From positions 62,001-126,000 of the forward strand of contig NZ_QEKW01000007.1 of NCBI RefSeq assembly GCF_003096675.1: a stretch of 64,000 nt of DNA. Direction: 5' to 3'. The notes below the pieces were generated by a model. It did not search any database. It saw only the letters and a list, made by a program, of their open reading frames with translations, and was not told the origin of the DNA. Each line of letters begins with the position of its first letter. Positions within the stretch are counted from its first letter, which is position 1. Source of the DNA: Actinomycetospora cinnamomea. GTDB lineage: Bacteria; Actinomycetota; Actinomycetes; Mycobacteriales; Pseudonocardiaceae. The position numbers and the translations under genes were made by a program. Of this stretch, positions 33,231-41,734 are shown piece by piece.

Positions 33231-34867
33231 GCGGGACCACCGGCTCGCAGGGCGCGCTCGAGCTCCTCGGAGTCCGAGAACGGCAGCTTCTCGTCGCCGA
33301 CCTGCTGGCCGGTCTCGTGGCCCTTGCCGGCCACGACCACGACGTCGCCGGGACGCGCCTCGGCCACGGCGGCACCGATCGCCGCGCGGCGGTCGCCGAT
33401 CTCGTCGACCACCGCGCCGGACACCTCGCGGGCGCCCTCCAGCACCTCCGCCCGGATCGCGGCCGGGTCCTCGCTGCGCGGGTTGTCGTCGGTGACCCAC
33501 AGGTGGTCCGAGAGCTGGGCGGCCAGCCGGCCCATCACCGGGCGCTTGGCGCGGTCGCGGTCGCCGCCGCAGCCCAGCACCGTGAGCACCTGGCCCTCGG
33601 TCTGCGCCCGCAGCGTCTCGAGCAGTGCGGCGACGGCGGCGGGCTTGTGCGCGTAGTCGACGACGGCGAGGAAGGGCTGGCCGGCCTCGATCCGCTGCAT
33701 CCGCCCCGGCACCCGGACCTCGGCCAGCCCGCGGACGAGCGCGGCCGGGTCGTGGCCCGCCGCCTGCCCGCAGGCCAGGGCGAGCAGCGCGTTGGTCACG
33801 TTGAAGGCGCCGGGCAGGCGCAGCATCGCGGGCAGGGTGAGCCCGTCGGGCCCGTGCACGGTGAAGCGCTGGGTGCCGTCGGGCAGCGCGACGACGTCCT
33901 CGGCGCGCCAGTCGGCGTCGGGGGCGCCGACGGTGATGGTCCTGTTCTCGCCGCCCACGCGCACCAGCCGGCGGCCCCAGGCGGAGTCGACGCACACGAC
34001 CTCGCGTGCCGAGCGCCCGTCGAACAGCTGCGCCTTGGCCGCGAAGTAGTCCTCCATGTCGGCGTGGAAGTCGAGGTGCTCCGCCGAGAGGTTGGTGAAC
34101 GCGCCGACCGCAAACCGGGTGCCGCCCACGCGGCCGAGCGCCAGGGCGTGGCTGGAGACCTCCATGGCCACGTGGGTCGCGCCCTCGTCGGTCATCGTCG
34201 CGAGCAGGGCCTGCAGGTCGGGCGCTTCCGGCGTGGTGAACGCGCTCGGCAGCCGGCGCCCGGCCAGGCGCGTCTCCACCGTGCCGATGAGCCCGGTGCG
34301 CGCGCCGGCGGCGGCCAGCGCCGCCTCGAGCAGGTAGACCGAGGTCGTCTTGCCGCTGGTGCCGGTGACGCCGAGGACGTCGAGGCGGGCGGAGGGATCG
34401 CCGTAGACGCGGGCGGCGGCGGGCCCGAGGGCCTGGCGCGGGTCGGCGTGCACGAGCACCGGGACACCGGTCCCCTGCAGCGTCGCGCGCCCCGCACCGG
34501 CCGCGTCGGTGAGCACGGCCGCCGCGCCGCGGGACAGCGCCTCGGCCGCGAAGTCGGCCCCGTGGGCCCGCGCGCCGGGCAGCGCGGCGAACAGATCGCC
34601 GGGCCGCACCTCGTGGGCCCGCAGGGTGGCCCCGGTGACCTGCGCGGTGTCGTCGCCGCGGAGCTCCACCGGGCCGTCGTCGGGCCGGGCCTCCTGCACG
34701 CGGGCGACCACCTCGGTGATCGTCACCGGCGCCGTCCGGGCGGGCCGCAGCGGGCCCTCGACGCGCTGGTCACGGCCGTTCGGGGAGCCGACGGCGACCG
34801 CGCCGCGGGTGACTCCGGCGGCGGTCCCGTCGGAGCTGTCCTCGGTCCTCGGCGGTGCGGCTGGCAC
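33227..34867 (-). CDS. murE: UDP-MurNAc-tripeptide synthetase (MurE, meso-DAP type)
   Basis: This 546-residue Mur ligase has ATP loop VTGTSGKTTS (167-176), a TTPEAPDLQ UDP-sugar site, SAEHLDFHADMEDYFAAKAQLF, and the C-domain DNPRSEDP. The DNPR motif is the established marker of enzymes that add meso-diaminopimelate, so the peptidoglycan is predicted to be DAP-type, consistent with dapA in the window. The start is GTG 34867. The first 45 residues are a low-complexity extension. It lies about 100 nt downstream of ftsI, the largest gap inside the run. Confidence 0.95.
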   Translation of the reverse strand: MPAAPPRTEDSSDGTAAGVTRGAVAVGSPNGRDQRVEGPLRPARTAPVTITEVVARVQEARPDDGPVELRGDDTAQVTGATLRAHEVRPGDLFAALPGARAHGADFAAEALSRGAAAVLTDAAGAGRATLQGTGVPVLVHADPRQALGPAAARVYGDPSARLDVLGVTGTSGKTTSVYLLEAALAAAGARTGLIGTVETRLAGRRLPSAFTTPEAPDLQALLATMTDEGATHVAMEVSSHALALGRVGGTRFAVGAFTNLSAEHLDFHADMEDYFAAKAQLFDGRSAREVVCVDSAWGRRLVRVGGENRTITVGAPDADWRAEDVVALPDGTQRFTVHGPDGLTLPAMLRLPGAFNVTNALLALACGQAAGHDPAALVRGLAEVRVPGRMQRIEAGQPFLAVVDYAHKPAAVAALLETLRAQTEGQVLTVLGCGGDRDRAKRPVMGRLAAQLSDHLWVTDDNPRSEDPAAIRAEVLEGAREVSGAVVDEIGDRRAAIGAAVAEARPGDVVVVAGKGHETGQQVGDEKLPFSDSEELERALRAGGPA

Positions 34868-34965
34868 GGTCGCGAAGGCTACTCACCGTCCCCTCGGCCT
34901 CCTCGCAGGGCCTGTGGCCTGCACGGGCCCGCTCGGGGCGCCGGCTCCGTCCCGCGGCGTGCAGC

Positions 34966-36879
34966 TCAGGGCAGCGTCAGCGGGACGACGCGCGGCGGCG
35001 CGGTCGACACCGGCACGGCACCGTGCTGGGCCAGGTAGGCGCCGATGTCGTGGAACAACGGGGCCGCCGAGTCGCCGCCCGGCGGGCGGTCGAGCATGAG
35101 CGCGACGACGTACCGCGGGTCCTGCGCGGGGAGCATCCCGGCGAACGTGATCCAGTAGTCCGACTGCGAGTAGCAGCCGCAGCCCGGGTCGACCTGCTGG
35201 GCCGTGCCCGTCTTGCCCGCTACCGGGTAGCCCGGGATCGCCGCGTCCGGTCCGGTACCGCGGTCGTCGCCGCGCCCGTCCTGGGTGACCGACTGCAGCA
35301 TGTCCCGCAGCGTGCGCGCCGTCTCGGGGCTCATCGCCCGGACGCCTTCCGGCACCGGCGCGGGGCTGCGCACGCCGTCGGCGCCGACCTCGGCCTCCAC
35401 CACCCGCGGCGGCACGCGCACGCCGTCGTTGGCGACCGCCTGGTACATGCTCGCCATCTGCAGCGTCGTCATCGACAGGCCCTGCCCGATCGGCAGGTTG
35501 CCGAACGTCGAGCCCGACCAGTCCTCCCGCGACGGCACCGACCCGGAGCTCTCGCCCGGCAGCTCGATCCCCGTGCGCGTGCCGACGCCGAGGGCCTCGA
35601 GCATCGAGGCGAAGCGTTCGGGCCCCACGCGCTGTGCGGTCATCAGCGTGCCGACGTTGGACGAACGCCCGAGCACGCCGTTCAGCGTCATCCGGATCGT
35701 CCCGTGCGACCAGGCGTCGCTGATCGTGCGGTCGGCGACGCGGATGCTGCCGGGCACCTCGAGCACGTCCTCGGGGCGGGCCAGCCCCGCCTCGAGCGCC
35801 GCGGCCATCGTCACGATCTTGTTCACCGAGCCCGGCTCGAACGGCGACGTCACCGAGGGGTTGCTCAGCTGGGCGCCCGGCGCACCCGGCGCGGCCGGGT
35901 TGAACGAGCCGGAGTTGGCCATCGAGAGCACCTGGCCCGTGTGGGCGTCGAGCACCACCGCACTGCCGCTGCGGGCGCCGACCCGCGCGGTGTAGTCGCG
36001 CAGGCGCTGCTCCACGGCGTACTGCAGATCCGCGTCGAGCGTGAGCACGACGTCGCGTCCCGCCTGGGCGGGCTGCTCGGCACGGGTGGTGCCGGGGATG
36101 ACGGCGTCGCTGCCCTCGGCGGTGTCGACCACGCGGAAGCCGTCGGTGCCGGCGAGGGTGGAGTCGAGCGCGCTCTCCAGCCCGATCGAACCTCGGATCT
36201 TCTGGCGGTCCATGTTCCAGGACGCGGTGCCGACGACCGTCGCCGCGACGTCGCCCGCCGGGTACTGACGCGACTCGCGGTCCTCCTCGGCGATCTCGGG
36301 GAACTCCTCGCGCACCTGCCGCGCGGCCCCCGGGTCGACCAGCGGGGCCAGCACGACGTACGAGCGGTCCGAGGTGAGCGCTGCGAAGATCGGGCCGGGG
36401 TCGACCCCGAGGATCCGGCCCATGCCGAGGGCGATGGCCGACTTGCGCTGCTCCGGGGTCGGCGCGCCGGGCTGGGCGCGCACCGCCGGGTCGTTCCAGT
36501 CCTCGGTGATGCGCCGCGGGTTCGCGACCAGCGCCTTCGCCTCGACGCTGAACGCGAGCGGGGTGCCGTAGCGGTCGAGGATCGCGCCGCGCTCGGCGGG
36601 TACGACCAGCCTGGTGGTGCGCTGGCGAGCCGCGTCGTCGGACAGCTCGCCCGCGCGCAGGCCCTGGACCTCGACGAGCTTCACCGTGCACAGCAGCAGC
36701 ACGACGATGAGCAGCACGCGGCCGACGCGCAGGCGACGCCGCGGGTCGGGCGGTCGGGGCGCGGGACGGCGTGCGGGTCCCCGGGGAGGCGGCGGGGGCG
36801 ACGGCCGGCGCCCGCCGGGCCCCCGGACGCCGTGCGCCCGCGAGGGCGGGCGGCTCAGGGTCGCCGGGCCGCGGGGCAT
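34966..36879 (-). CDS. ftsI: Septal transpeptidase FtsI/PbpB (class B PBP)
   Basis: This 637-residue class B penicillin-binding protein has a Pro/Arg-rich cytoplasmic tail (1-50), a membrane helix (VGRVLLIVVLLLCTVKLV), a dimerisation domain and a transpeptidase domain. That domain carries S351-V-N-K354, S406-S-N and K556-T-G. It cross-links septal peptidoglycan with FtsW and is a beta-lactam target. The ATG at 36879 overlaps the upstream stop as TGATG. The long basic tail is usual for actinobacterial PbpB. Confidence 0.95.
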   Translation of the reverse strand: MPRGPATLSRPPSRAHGVRGPGGRRPSPPPPPRGPARRPAPRPPDPRRRLRVGRVLLIVVLLLCTVKLVEVQGLRAGELSDDAARQRTTRLVVPAERGAILDRYGTPLAFSVEAKALVANPRRITEDWNDPAVRAQPGAPTPEQRKSAIALGMGRILGVDPGPIFAALTSDRSYVVLAPLVDPGAARQVREEFPEIAEEDRESRQYPAGDVAATVVGTASWNMDRQKIRGSIGLESALDSTLAGTDGFRVVDTAEGSDAVIPGTTRAEQPAQAGRDVVLTLDADLQYAVEQRLRDYTARVGARSGSAVVLDAHTGQVLSMANSGSFNPAAPGAPGAQLSNPSVTSPFEPGSVNKIVTMAAALEAGLARPEDVLEVPGSIRVADRTISDAWSHGTIRMTLNGVLGRSSNVGTLMTAQRVGPERFASMLEALGVGTRTGIELPGESSGSVPSREDWSGSTFGNLPIGQGLSMTTLQMASMYQAVANDGVRVPPRVVEAEVGADGVRSPAPVPEGVRAMSPETARTLRDMLQSVTQDGRGDDRGTGPDAAIPGYPVAGKTGTAQQVDPGCGCYSQSDYWITFAGMLPAQDPRYVVALMLDRPPGGDSAAPLFHDIGAYLAQHGAVPVSTAPPRVVPLTLP

Positions 36880-37646
36880 CAGTCGCCCGCCGTGGAGGCG
36901 GCAGCAGCGTCGTCGGCGGGGGGCGCGTCGGCGGCACCGTCGGCGGCATCGTCGGCGGCACCGTCGGCCGCATCGCCGGTGGCGGGGGCCTCGGCGGCGG
37001 ACGCGGCGTCGGGCGTGGTCGCCGCCGCGGCGGCGTCGGGCGTGGTGTCGGGGACGGCGACGAGCTGGTCCTCGGCCGCCGCGGCTCCCGCAGGTGCCGG
37101 GGCGGGCCGGCCGTCGGTGGCCGCCTGGGCACCGTTGTTCGTGGCCACCGGCGGCACCGGGGCGGCGGGCGCCGGGGGCGGTGCGATCGCCTCGGCCGGG
37201 CGGGGGTCGCCGATGACCTGCGTCGTCCCGTCCGGCGCCACCAGCAGCACCGCCGGCTCCCCCGCGGGCACCATTCCCTGCGCCCGCGCCGCCGCCGCGA
37301 GCGCCGGTGCCGACTGCGCCGCCTCGACGTCGCGGTGCAGGCGCTCGCTCTGCTCGGACAGGTCGCGGGCGACCTGCCGTGCCTCGTCGAGGCGGTAGGA
37401 GTCGGCGGCCGCGGCCGTCGAGAGCCACAGGGTCGCCACCAGGCCGCCCGTGAGCAGCACCATGATCAGCAGGACGAAGGGCGCGGTCCCCCGGGTGTCG
37501 CCGGTGGTCGCGGGCCTCGTCGCCGTCGTGGGTCCGGCCGCGGGCCGGGCGGTCGTCGACGGGCGGCGCGACGGCGCGGTGTCCCGGCGCGCGGGCGCGG
37601 TCACGGTCCGGGTGCCGGTCCGGGGCTCGCTCAGGGTCGCGGTCAC
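36879..37646 (-). CDS. FtsL-like bitopic protein of the dcw cluster
   Basis: This 255-residue protein occupies the ftsL position between rsmH and ftsI. It has a Thr/Arg-rich cytoplasmic part, one membrane helix (about 56-78, [23 protein letters not shown]) and a short coiled coil (about 82-110) with [15 protein letters not shown], the pattern of actinobacterial FtsL. The last 100 residues are an Ala/Pro/Asp low-complexity tail ([14 protein letters not shown]) exposed outside. FtsL scaffolds FtsQ and FtsI/FtsW. The GTG at 37646 overlaps the rsmH stop as GTGA. Confidence 0.82.
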   Translation of the reverse strand: MTATLSEPRTGTRTVTAPARRDTAPSRRPSTTARPAAGPTTATRPATTGDTRGTAPFVLLIMVLLTGGLVATLWLSTAAAADSYRLDEARQVARDLSEQSERLHRDVEAAQSAPALAAAARAQGMVPAGEPAVLLVAPDGTTQVIGDPRPAEAIAPPPAPAAPVPPVATNNGAQAATDGRPAPAPAGAAAAEDQLVAVPDTTPDAAAAATTPDAASAAEAPATGDAADGAADDAADGAADAPPADDAAAASTAGD

Positions 37647-38632
37647 GCCGCCTCCCGCACTCGTTCCGCGGCCCGCAGCCGCACCGACGCCGCCCTCGGG
37701 TTGGCGGCGATCTCGTCGTCGTCGGCCTTCTCCGCGCCCCGGGTGAGCAGGCGCAGCTCGGGCTCGTCCTCGGGGCGCACGACCGGCATGTCCGGTGGCG
37801 CCTTCGAACGGCTGTGCTCGGCGAGTGCACGCTTGACGATGCGGTCCTCGAGGGACTGGTACGACAGGACGACCACCCGGCCGCCGACCGCCAGCGCGCG
37901 CACCGCGGCCGGCACGGCGGCGGCCACCGCGTCGAGCTCGCGGTTGACCTCCACCCGCAGCGCCTGGAAGGTGCGCTTCGCCGGGTGCCCGCCGGTGCGT
38001 CGGGCGGCGGCCGGGATGGCGTCCTCGAGGAGGGCGACGAGCTCCGCGCTGGTGCGCAACGGAGCCCGCCGCCGGGCCCGCACGACGGCCTCGACGATGC
38101 GTCGGGCCGCGCGCTCCTCGCCGTAGTCGTGGAGCACCCGGATCAGCTCGCCCGGGGCGTAGGTGTTGAGCACGTCGGCCGCCGTCGGGCCCGTGCTCGG
38201 GTCCATCCGCATGTCCAGCGGGGCGTCGCGGGCGTAGGAGAAGCCGCGGTCGTCCTCGTCGAGCTGCATCGACGAGACACCGAGGTCGAAGAGGACCCCG
38301 TGGACCGTGGCATAGCCGAGATCGTCGAGGACCTCGGGGAGCGCGTCGAAGACGGCGTGCACGAGATGGGTGCGGTCGGCGTGGGGCGCGAGGCGCTGCT
38401 CGGCGAGGCGCAACGCCGAGACGTCACGGTCAACACCCACAAGAGTGAGTCTCGAGTGCCGAGAAAGCAGCGCGGCGGAGTGGCCGCCCGCCCCCAGGGT
38501 GGCGTCGACGAGGACGGCGTCGCGGTCGGCGAGCGCGGGCTCGAACAGGGCGAGGACGCGGTTGAGCAGGACGGGGACGTGGCGCCGGCCGTCGTCGGGG
38601 GTGGCGGAGTCGTCCGCGTGCTGCTCGTCCAC
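37643..38632 (-). CDS. rsmH: 16S rRNA (cytosine-1402-N4) methyltransferase RsmH
   Basis: This 329-residue SAM-dependent methyltransferase (MraW) has the N-terminal [16 protein letters not shown] loop [30 protein letters not shown] and [19 protein letters not shown], all diagnostic. It methylates C1402 of 16S rRNA. The start is GTG 38632 behind GGAGGGGTGGG. It is the second gene of the mraZ-led cluster, 207 bp downstream of mraZ. Confidence 0.96.
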   Translation of the reverse strand: MDEQHADDSATPDDGRRHVPVLLNRVLALFEPALADRDAVLVDATLGAGGHSAALLSRHSRLTLVGVDRDVSALRLAEQRLAPHADRTHLVHAVFDALPEVLDDLGYATVHGVLFDLGVSSMQLDEDDRGFSYARDAPLDMRMDPSTGPTAADVLNTYAPGELIRVLHDYGEERAARRIVEAVVRARRRAPLRTSAELVALLEDAIPAAARRTGGHPAKRTFQALRVEVNRELDAVAAAVPAAVRALAVGGRVVVLSYQSLEDRIVKRALAEHSRSKAPPDMPVVRPEDEPELRLLTRGAEKADDDEIAANPRAASVRLRAAERVREAA

Positions 38633-38839
38633 CCCACCCCTCCACCGACTCGTCGCGTCGCGCCGCCGTGCGGCCCGTCCGTCCTGCGCCCGATGCCGTC
38701 ACGTCCCGGCCCGCAGATCGACGGACCTGGCGCCGGGGAAGGTGCGCCAGGGCCGTCGCCCTGCGGACCGGGGCCTCACGGCACCCGGCCGGGCGTCCTC
38801 GCGGGACGCCCCGTGTTCGTGTTGTCGGTGCGGTCGGCG

Positions 38840-39271
38840 TCAGAAGACGCCGGGCAGCACTTCCTGCTGGGCCTGCGCGTAGCCGGCCTCGTGCTCGTCC
38901 TGGTACCGCGCCCAGGCCTCGCTGTCCCAGATCTCGAGGCGGTTGACCGCCCCGATGACCGTGCACTCCTTGCCGAGCCCGGCGTAGCGCCGCAGCTCGG
39001 CCGCGATCGGGATGCGGCCCTGGGAATCGGGGCGCTGCTCGTCCGTGCCGGCGAACAGGTAGCGCTGGTACGCGCGCACCCGCTCGTCGGTGAACGGCGC
39101 CTCGGCCACCTTGCGGGCCATCTGCTCGAACTCGTCCCGGGGGAACACGTAGAGGCAGTGGTCCTGGCCCTTCGTGATCATCAACCCCCCTGCGAGCTCG
39201 TCCCGGTACTTGGCGGGCAGGGTCAACCTGCCCTTGTCGTCCAACCGCGGGGTGTGGGTGCCGAGGAACAC
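38840..39271 (-). CDS. mraZ: Transcriptional regulator MraZ
   Basis: This 143-residue protein, the usual length, has two SpoVT/AbrB-like half-domains: [25 protein letters not shown] near the start and [25 protein letters not shown] in the second half, each with the DxxGR motif. MraZ forms rings and binds TGGGN repeats to repress its own dcw operon. The start is GTG 39271 behind GGGGAGG; a longer frame to 39328 would cover the operator and is rejected. Four matching boxes overlap its promoter. Confidence 0.96.
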   Translation of the reverse strand: MFLGTHTPRLDDKGRLTLPAKYRDELAGGLMITKGQDHCLYVFPRDEFEQMARKVAEAPFTDERVRAYQRYLFAGTDEQRPDSQGRIPIAAELRRYAGLGKECTVIGAVNRLEIWDSEAWARYQDEHEAGYAQAQQEVLPGVF

Positions 39272-39302
39272 GGCCCGCACCTCCCCGGTGAGGCCCCGTC
39301 CG

Positions 39303-39345
39303 CCCCACTGCTCACCACCATACCCCACACTCCCCCACAGCCAAA
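39303..39345 (-). promoter_or_regulatory. mraZ: mraZ promoter with four MraZ boxes at 10-bp spacing
   Basis: On the minus strand, TTTGGC (39340-39345) and TATGGT (39317-39322) are 17 bp apart, a reasonable sigma-A promoter. TGGGG occurs at 39333-39337, 39323-39327 and 39303-39307, and TGGTG at 39313-39317, so boxes recur every 10 bp across the spacer, the -10 and the start point. This is the known architecture of MraZ autorepression. The leader to GTG 39271 would be about 40 nt. Confidence 0.8.
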
Positions 39346-39401
39346 CCGTCCTGCGGGCGAGGAGACCCCCGATCGGGGCAGTTCTCCCAGGTCAGGACCG
39401 G

Positions 39402-39416
39402 TGGGGAGAAGTGGGG
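39402..39416 (+). promoter_or_regulatory. Two further TGGGG boxes, opposite orientation
   Basis: TGGGGAGAAG is followed by TGGGGAAGC, so the boxes start at 39402 and 39412, again 10 bp apart but on the plus strand. They lie about 57 bp upstream of the mraZ -35. They may be an auxiliary MraZ site. Confidence 0.4.
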
Positions 39417-39559
39417 AAGCTCGAGCCCGAGCGTGACGCGGACGACCGTGGCGATCACGTCGACACGCCGGTCCCCGGCTCCCCCACCGTCCTCACGCCG
39501 GTCGAGCAGGGCCCTGGCCTGCGACGGAGCAGCCCCCGCGCCCGGACGTGGGCCTGGAG

Positions 39560-39647
39560 TGGGGCGGGGTGGGGGCGCTCGTGGGGCGGGGTGGGGGCGC
39601 TCGTGGGGCGGGGTGGGGGCGCCGGTGGGGCGGGGTGGGGGCGCCGG
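39560..39647 (+). repeat. Four 22-bp G-rich tandem repeats
   Basis: Units run 39560-39581, 39582-39603, 39604-39625 and 39626-39647. Units 1 and 2 are identical; units 3 and 4 are identical to each other and differ only at the last bases (GCCGG for GCTCG). Each unit holds TGGGG, CGGGG and TGGGGG, so TGGGG boxes recur at alternating 10- and 12-bp steps on the plus strand. The array could be an MraZ-box cluster, a G-quadruplex former, or a variable-number repeat. Confidence 0.9.
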
Positions 39648-39722
39648 TGGTCAGGGAGGCCCCGGCGGTCGCCCAGGAGATCGACACCGACCGCATGCGT
39701 TCCTCGATGCCGACCCGGGGAT

Positions 39723-39776
39723 CACCAGGCCCGTGCCGCGCGCCCGGAGATCGACATCCACCGCACGGGCCTGGTG
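39723..39776. repeat. 14-bp perfect inverted repeat with internal direct repeat copy
   Basis: CACCAGGCCCGTGC (39723-39736) is the reverse complement of 39763-39776, with a 26-nt loop. The loop carries GGAGATCGACA (39746-39756), which also occurs at 39676-39686. No gene covers it. It follows the 22-bp array and precedes the DUF3040 terminator. Confidence 0.6.
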
Positions 39777-39802
39777 CTCACCGCGGGCAGCCCCCATAAC
39801 GA

Positions 39803-39839
39803 CGACGCGCCGCCGACCCGGCGGGTCGACGGCGCGTCG
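39803..39839 (-). terminator. Terminator of the DUF3040 gene
   Basis: CGACGCGCCG at the left and CGGCGCGTCG at the right are the ends of an 18-bp near-perfect palindrome (39803-39820 with 39822-39839, 17 of 18 pairs). It starts about 20 nt past the stop of the leftward DUF3040 gene. Confidence 0.65.
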
Positions 39840-39858
39840 CGAGACGAGTGGCGGGGGG

Positions 39859-40254
39859 CTACTCCTGCTCGAAGCGGCGGCGGAAGCGCTCCTCCATGCG
39901 GGAGGTGAAGCGGCTGCGCTCCTTCTCGGTCGCCGCACCCTGGGCGGCTCCCTCGGCTGCGGCGGCTTCCTTCTTGCGCGCGCCGAACGACGTGATCGCG
40001 AGGACGGCACCGCCGAACATCGCGAGGAAGCCCACCACGCTGACCACGATGCCCACCGTGGACGAACTGAAGACGACGCCCAGCACCAGCATCACGACGC
40101 CGATCACGAAGAGCGCGATGCCCTGGATACGGCGCCGACGCGACGGACGTCGGAGCTTGCCTCCCCGAACCGTGGACGCGAACTTCGGGTCCTCGTCGTA
40201 GAGAGCGCGCTCGATCTGCTCGAGCAGTCGCTGCTCGTGCTCGGAGAGCGGCAT
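39859..40254 (-). CDS. DUF3040 membrane protein (Rv2169c-like)
   Basis: This 131-residue protein starts PLSEHEQRLLEQIERALYDEDPKFAS, the DUF3040 signature, followed by a basic stretch (KLRRPSRRRR). Two membrane helices follow (about 43-63 and 66-87), then a charged tail ending MEERFRRRFEQE. Function is unknown; the gene is a constant neighbour of mraZ in actinobacteria. The ATG at 40254 has AGGAG upstream. Leftward, it sits between the repeat-rich mraZ upstream region and the dinB remnant. Confidence 0.9.
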   Translation of the reverse strand: MPLSEHEQRLLEQIERALYDEDPKFASTVRGGKLRRPSRRRRIQGIALFVIGVVMLVLGVVFSSSTVGIVVSVVGFLAMFGGAVLAITSFGARKKEAAAAEGAAQGAATEKERSRFTSRMEERFRRRFEQE

Positions 40255-40499
40255 GGTTCTCCTCCGGCACCGGAATGGAAGTACGCCCGACCAGGGGAGG
40301 TCCGGCGGGCATCGTCGTGATGTCCCACGACCATCGTACGAGTCCGTCGTCGGTCCCACTACCCGGACCGGCGTGTTGCGGTCGCGATCATCCGTTCGGC
40401 TCCGGTCGCGAAGCTGCACGAGGAGCACCCCGCTGCGCTCGGTGATCGCGACGCGCCGGATCGGCGGCCTCGGCGGGGGACCCTGCGCGGGCCGCATCG

Positions 40500-40844
40500 C
40501 GATCACCCAGCAGGGTCGCCGGAGGGAGCTCCTGCGACGCCGGAGCGGTGTCACGCCTGGTCAGCGGCATGTCAGCGGCATGCTCGGCGTGGGACCACCC
40601 GTGATCGGGCTCGCCGGGGAGGATCTGTTCGGGCGCGCGGCCGGCCGACCCGAGGTCCTCGACCCGCACACCGACCAGCCGCACCGGCGGGTCTCCCACC
40701 GAGCGCGTCGTGGAGATCGGCCGCGGTGGCGTGCGGGTCCCGGGCGAGGTCGGCGAGCGCGGCAGGGTGCGCGTGCGTGTGATCGTGGTGAAGTTCGGCG
40801 GACCTGATCTCGAGCGCCACTGCTCGCGCATCCCGTGGTGGCAC
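40500..40844 (-). pseudogene. dinB: Remnant of a DNA polymerase IV gene (dinB), 3' part only
   Basis: The minus strand encodes pieces of the DinB little-finger region in alternating frames. These are ARAVALEIRSA (40829-40797), FTTITRTRTLP (40792-40760, shifted), ALADLARDPHATAADLHDALG (40760-40698, shifted back) and GDPPVRLVGVRVEDLG followed by EPDHGWSHAEHAAD (from 40696, shifted again). Together they read like the end of an actinobacterial DinB, but at least three frameshifts break it. The polymerase domain is gone, because the next gene's stop lies 38 bp upstream. In related genomes dinB often sits next to the DUF3040 gene, which supports decay in place. Confidence 0.65.
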
Positions 40845-40881
40845 GGCATCCGCGGTGCGGCCGTCGAGGCGCGAAGGCGGC

Positions 40882-41634
40882 TCAGACCGGCCGACGGGCG
40901 AGCACGTGCAGGCTGGAGGCCATGTCGCGCAGCGGTGGCGTGCCGGCGGCGATGTCCTCGAGCTCGGCGAGAGCGTCGGGCGGGCCGCCGCCGGGCTCGA
41001 CCACCCCGTCGGGCACGAGATCGGCCAGTACCCGGTGCCCCTGCACCCGCTCGACGGCGAGCCGGCCGTCGACCTCGACCAGCGTGCGGATCTCCTCGAC
41101 GTCCATCCGCCGGCGCAGCGGGTCGTCGGGACCCCAGCGCCCGGCGGGGTCGACGAGCAGGCGCCGCGCCTCGGTCAGCCGCCCCGCCACGACGCGCGAG
41201 AGCACGGCGGCGAAGCGGCCCGCGACCAGCAGCGACACCGCCGCGCCGGGTGCGGCCGCGGCAGCGAGGGCGCGGCACGCCTCGGCCGGGTCGTCAACGT
41301 ACTCGAGCAGCCCGTGCCCCAGCACGAGGTCGGCCTGTGCGTCGGCGACCGCGTCGGCCAGCGCGTCGACGTCGCCCTGCACGGCCCGCACCCCGCCGGC
41401 GACGCCGGCGTCGCGGGCGCGGCTGCGCAGCACCGCGAGCGCGTTCGCGCTGGAGTCCACGACGGTGACCTCGCAGCCGTCGGCGGCCAGGGGCACCGCC
41501 CACGTGCCACTGCCGCCGCCGACGTCGAGCACGCGCGGGGCCGCGCCGCCGCGCCGGGCGCGGGCGGCGGTGAGCTCGACCCGCAACGTGCGCGCGACGA
41601 CGTCGACCGGGGCGAACGACGGAGCACGGCTCAC
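40882..41634 (-). CDS. Class I SAM-dependent methyltransferase
   Basis: This 250-residue Rossmann methyltransferase has SAM motif I as VLDVGGGSGTWAVPLAADG, the acidic residue of motif II in VTVVDSSANAL, GDVDAL as motif III and LVLGHGLLEYVDDP as motif IV. The substrate is unknown. The GTG at 41634 is chosen because homology begins near residue 10. It diverges from the ParA-type gene at 41735, with the dinB remnant just downstream. Confidence 0.85.
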   Translation of the reverse strand: MSRAPSFAPVDVVARTLRVELTAARARRGGAAPRVLDVGGGSGTWAVPLAADGCEVTVVDSSANALAVLRSRARDAGVAGGVRAVQGDVDALADAVADAQADLVLGHGLLEYVDDPAEACRALAAAAAPGAAVSLLVAGRFAAVLSRVVAGRLTEARRLLVDPAGRWGPDDPLRRRMDVEEIRTLVEVDGRLAVERVQGHRVLADLVPDGVVEPGGGPPDALAELEDIAAGTPPLRDMASSLHVLARRPV

Positions 41635-41722
41635 CGCGACACCGTAGAACGTCCGAGGGGTGCGCGGTGCGCGGGCGCACCGACTCACTGGTCCGGCTCC
41701 GGCGGGCTGCGCGTCCGGCCGG

Positions 41723-41728
41723 TAGGTT
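41723..41728 (+). promoter_or_regulatory. Candidate -10 of the ParA-type gene (leaderless)
   Basis: TAGGTT ends 6 nt before the GTG at 41735, so transcription should start on the start codon. No Shine-Dalgarno sequence is present. Confidence 0.5.
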
Positions 41729-41734
41729 CCCCCC

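Noticed and set aside
37800-37815. TTCGAAC half-site as a second SOS box
   Set aside because: Only one half of the palindrome is present and it lies inside rsmH; several other TCGAAC half-sites in the window are equally incomplete.
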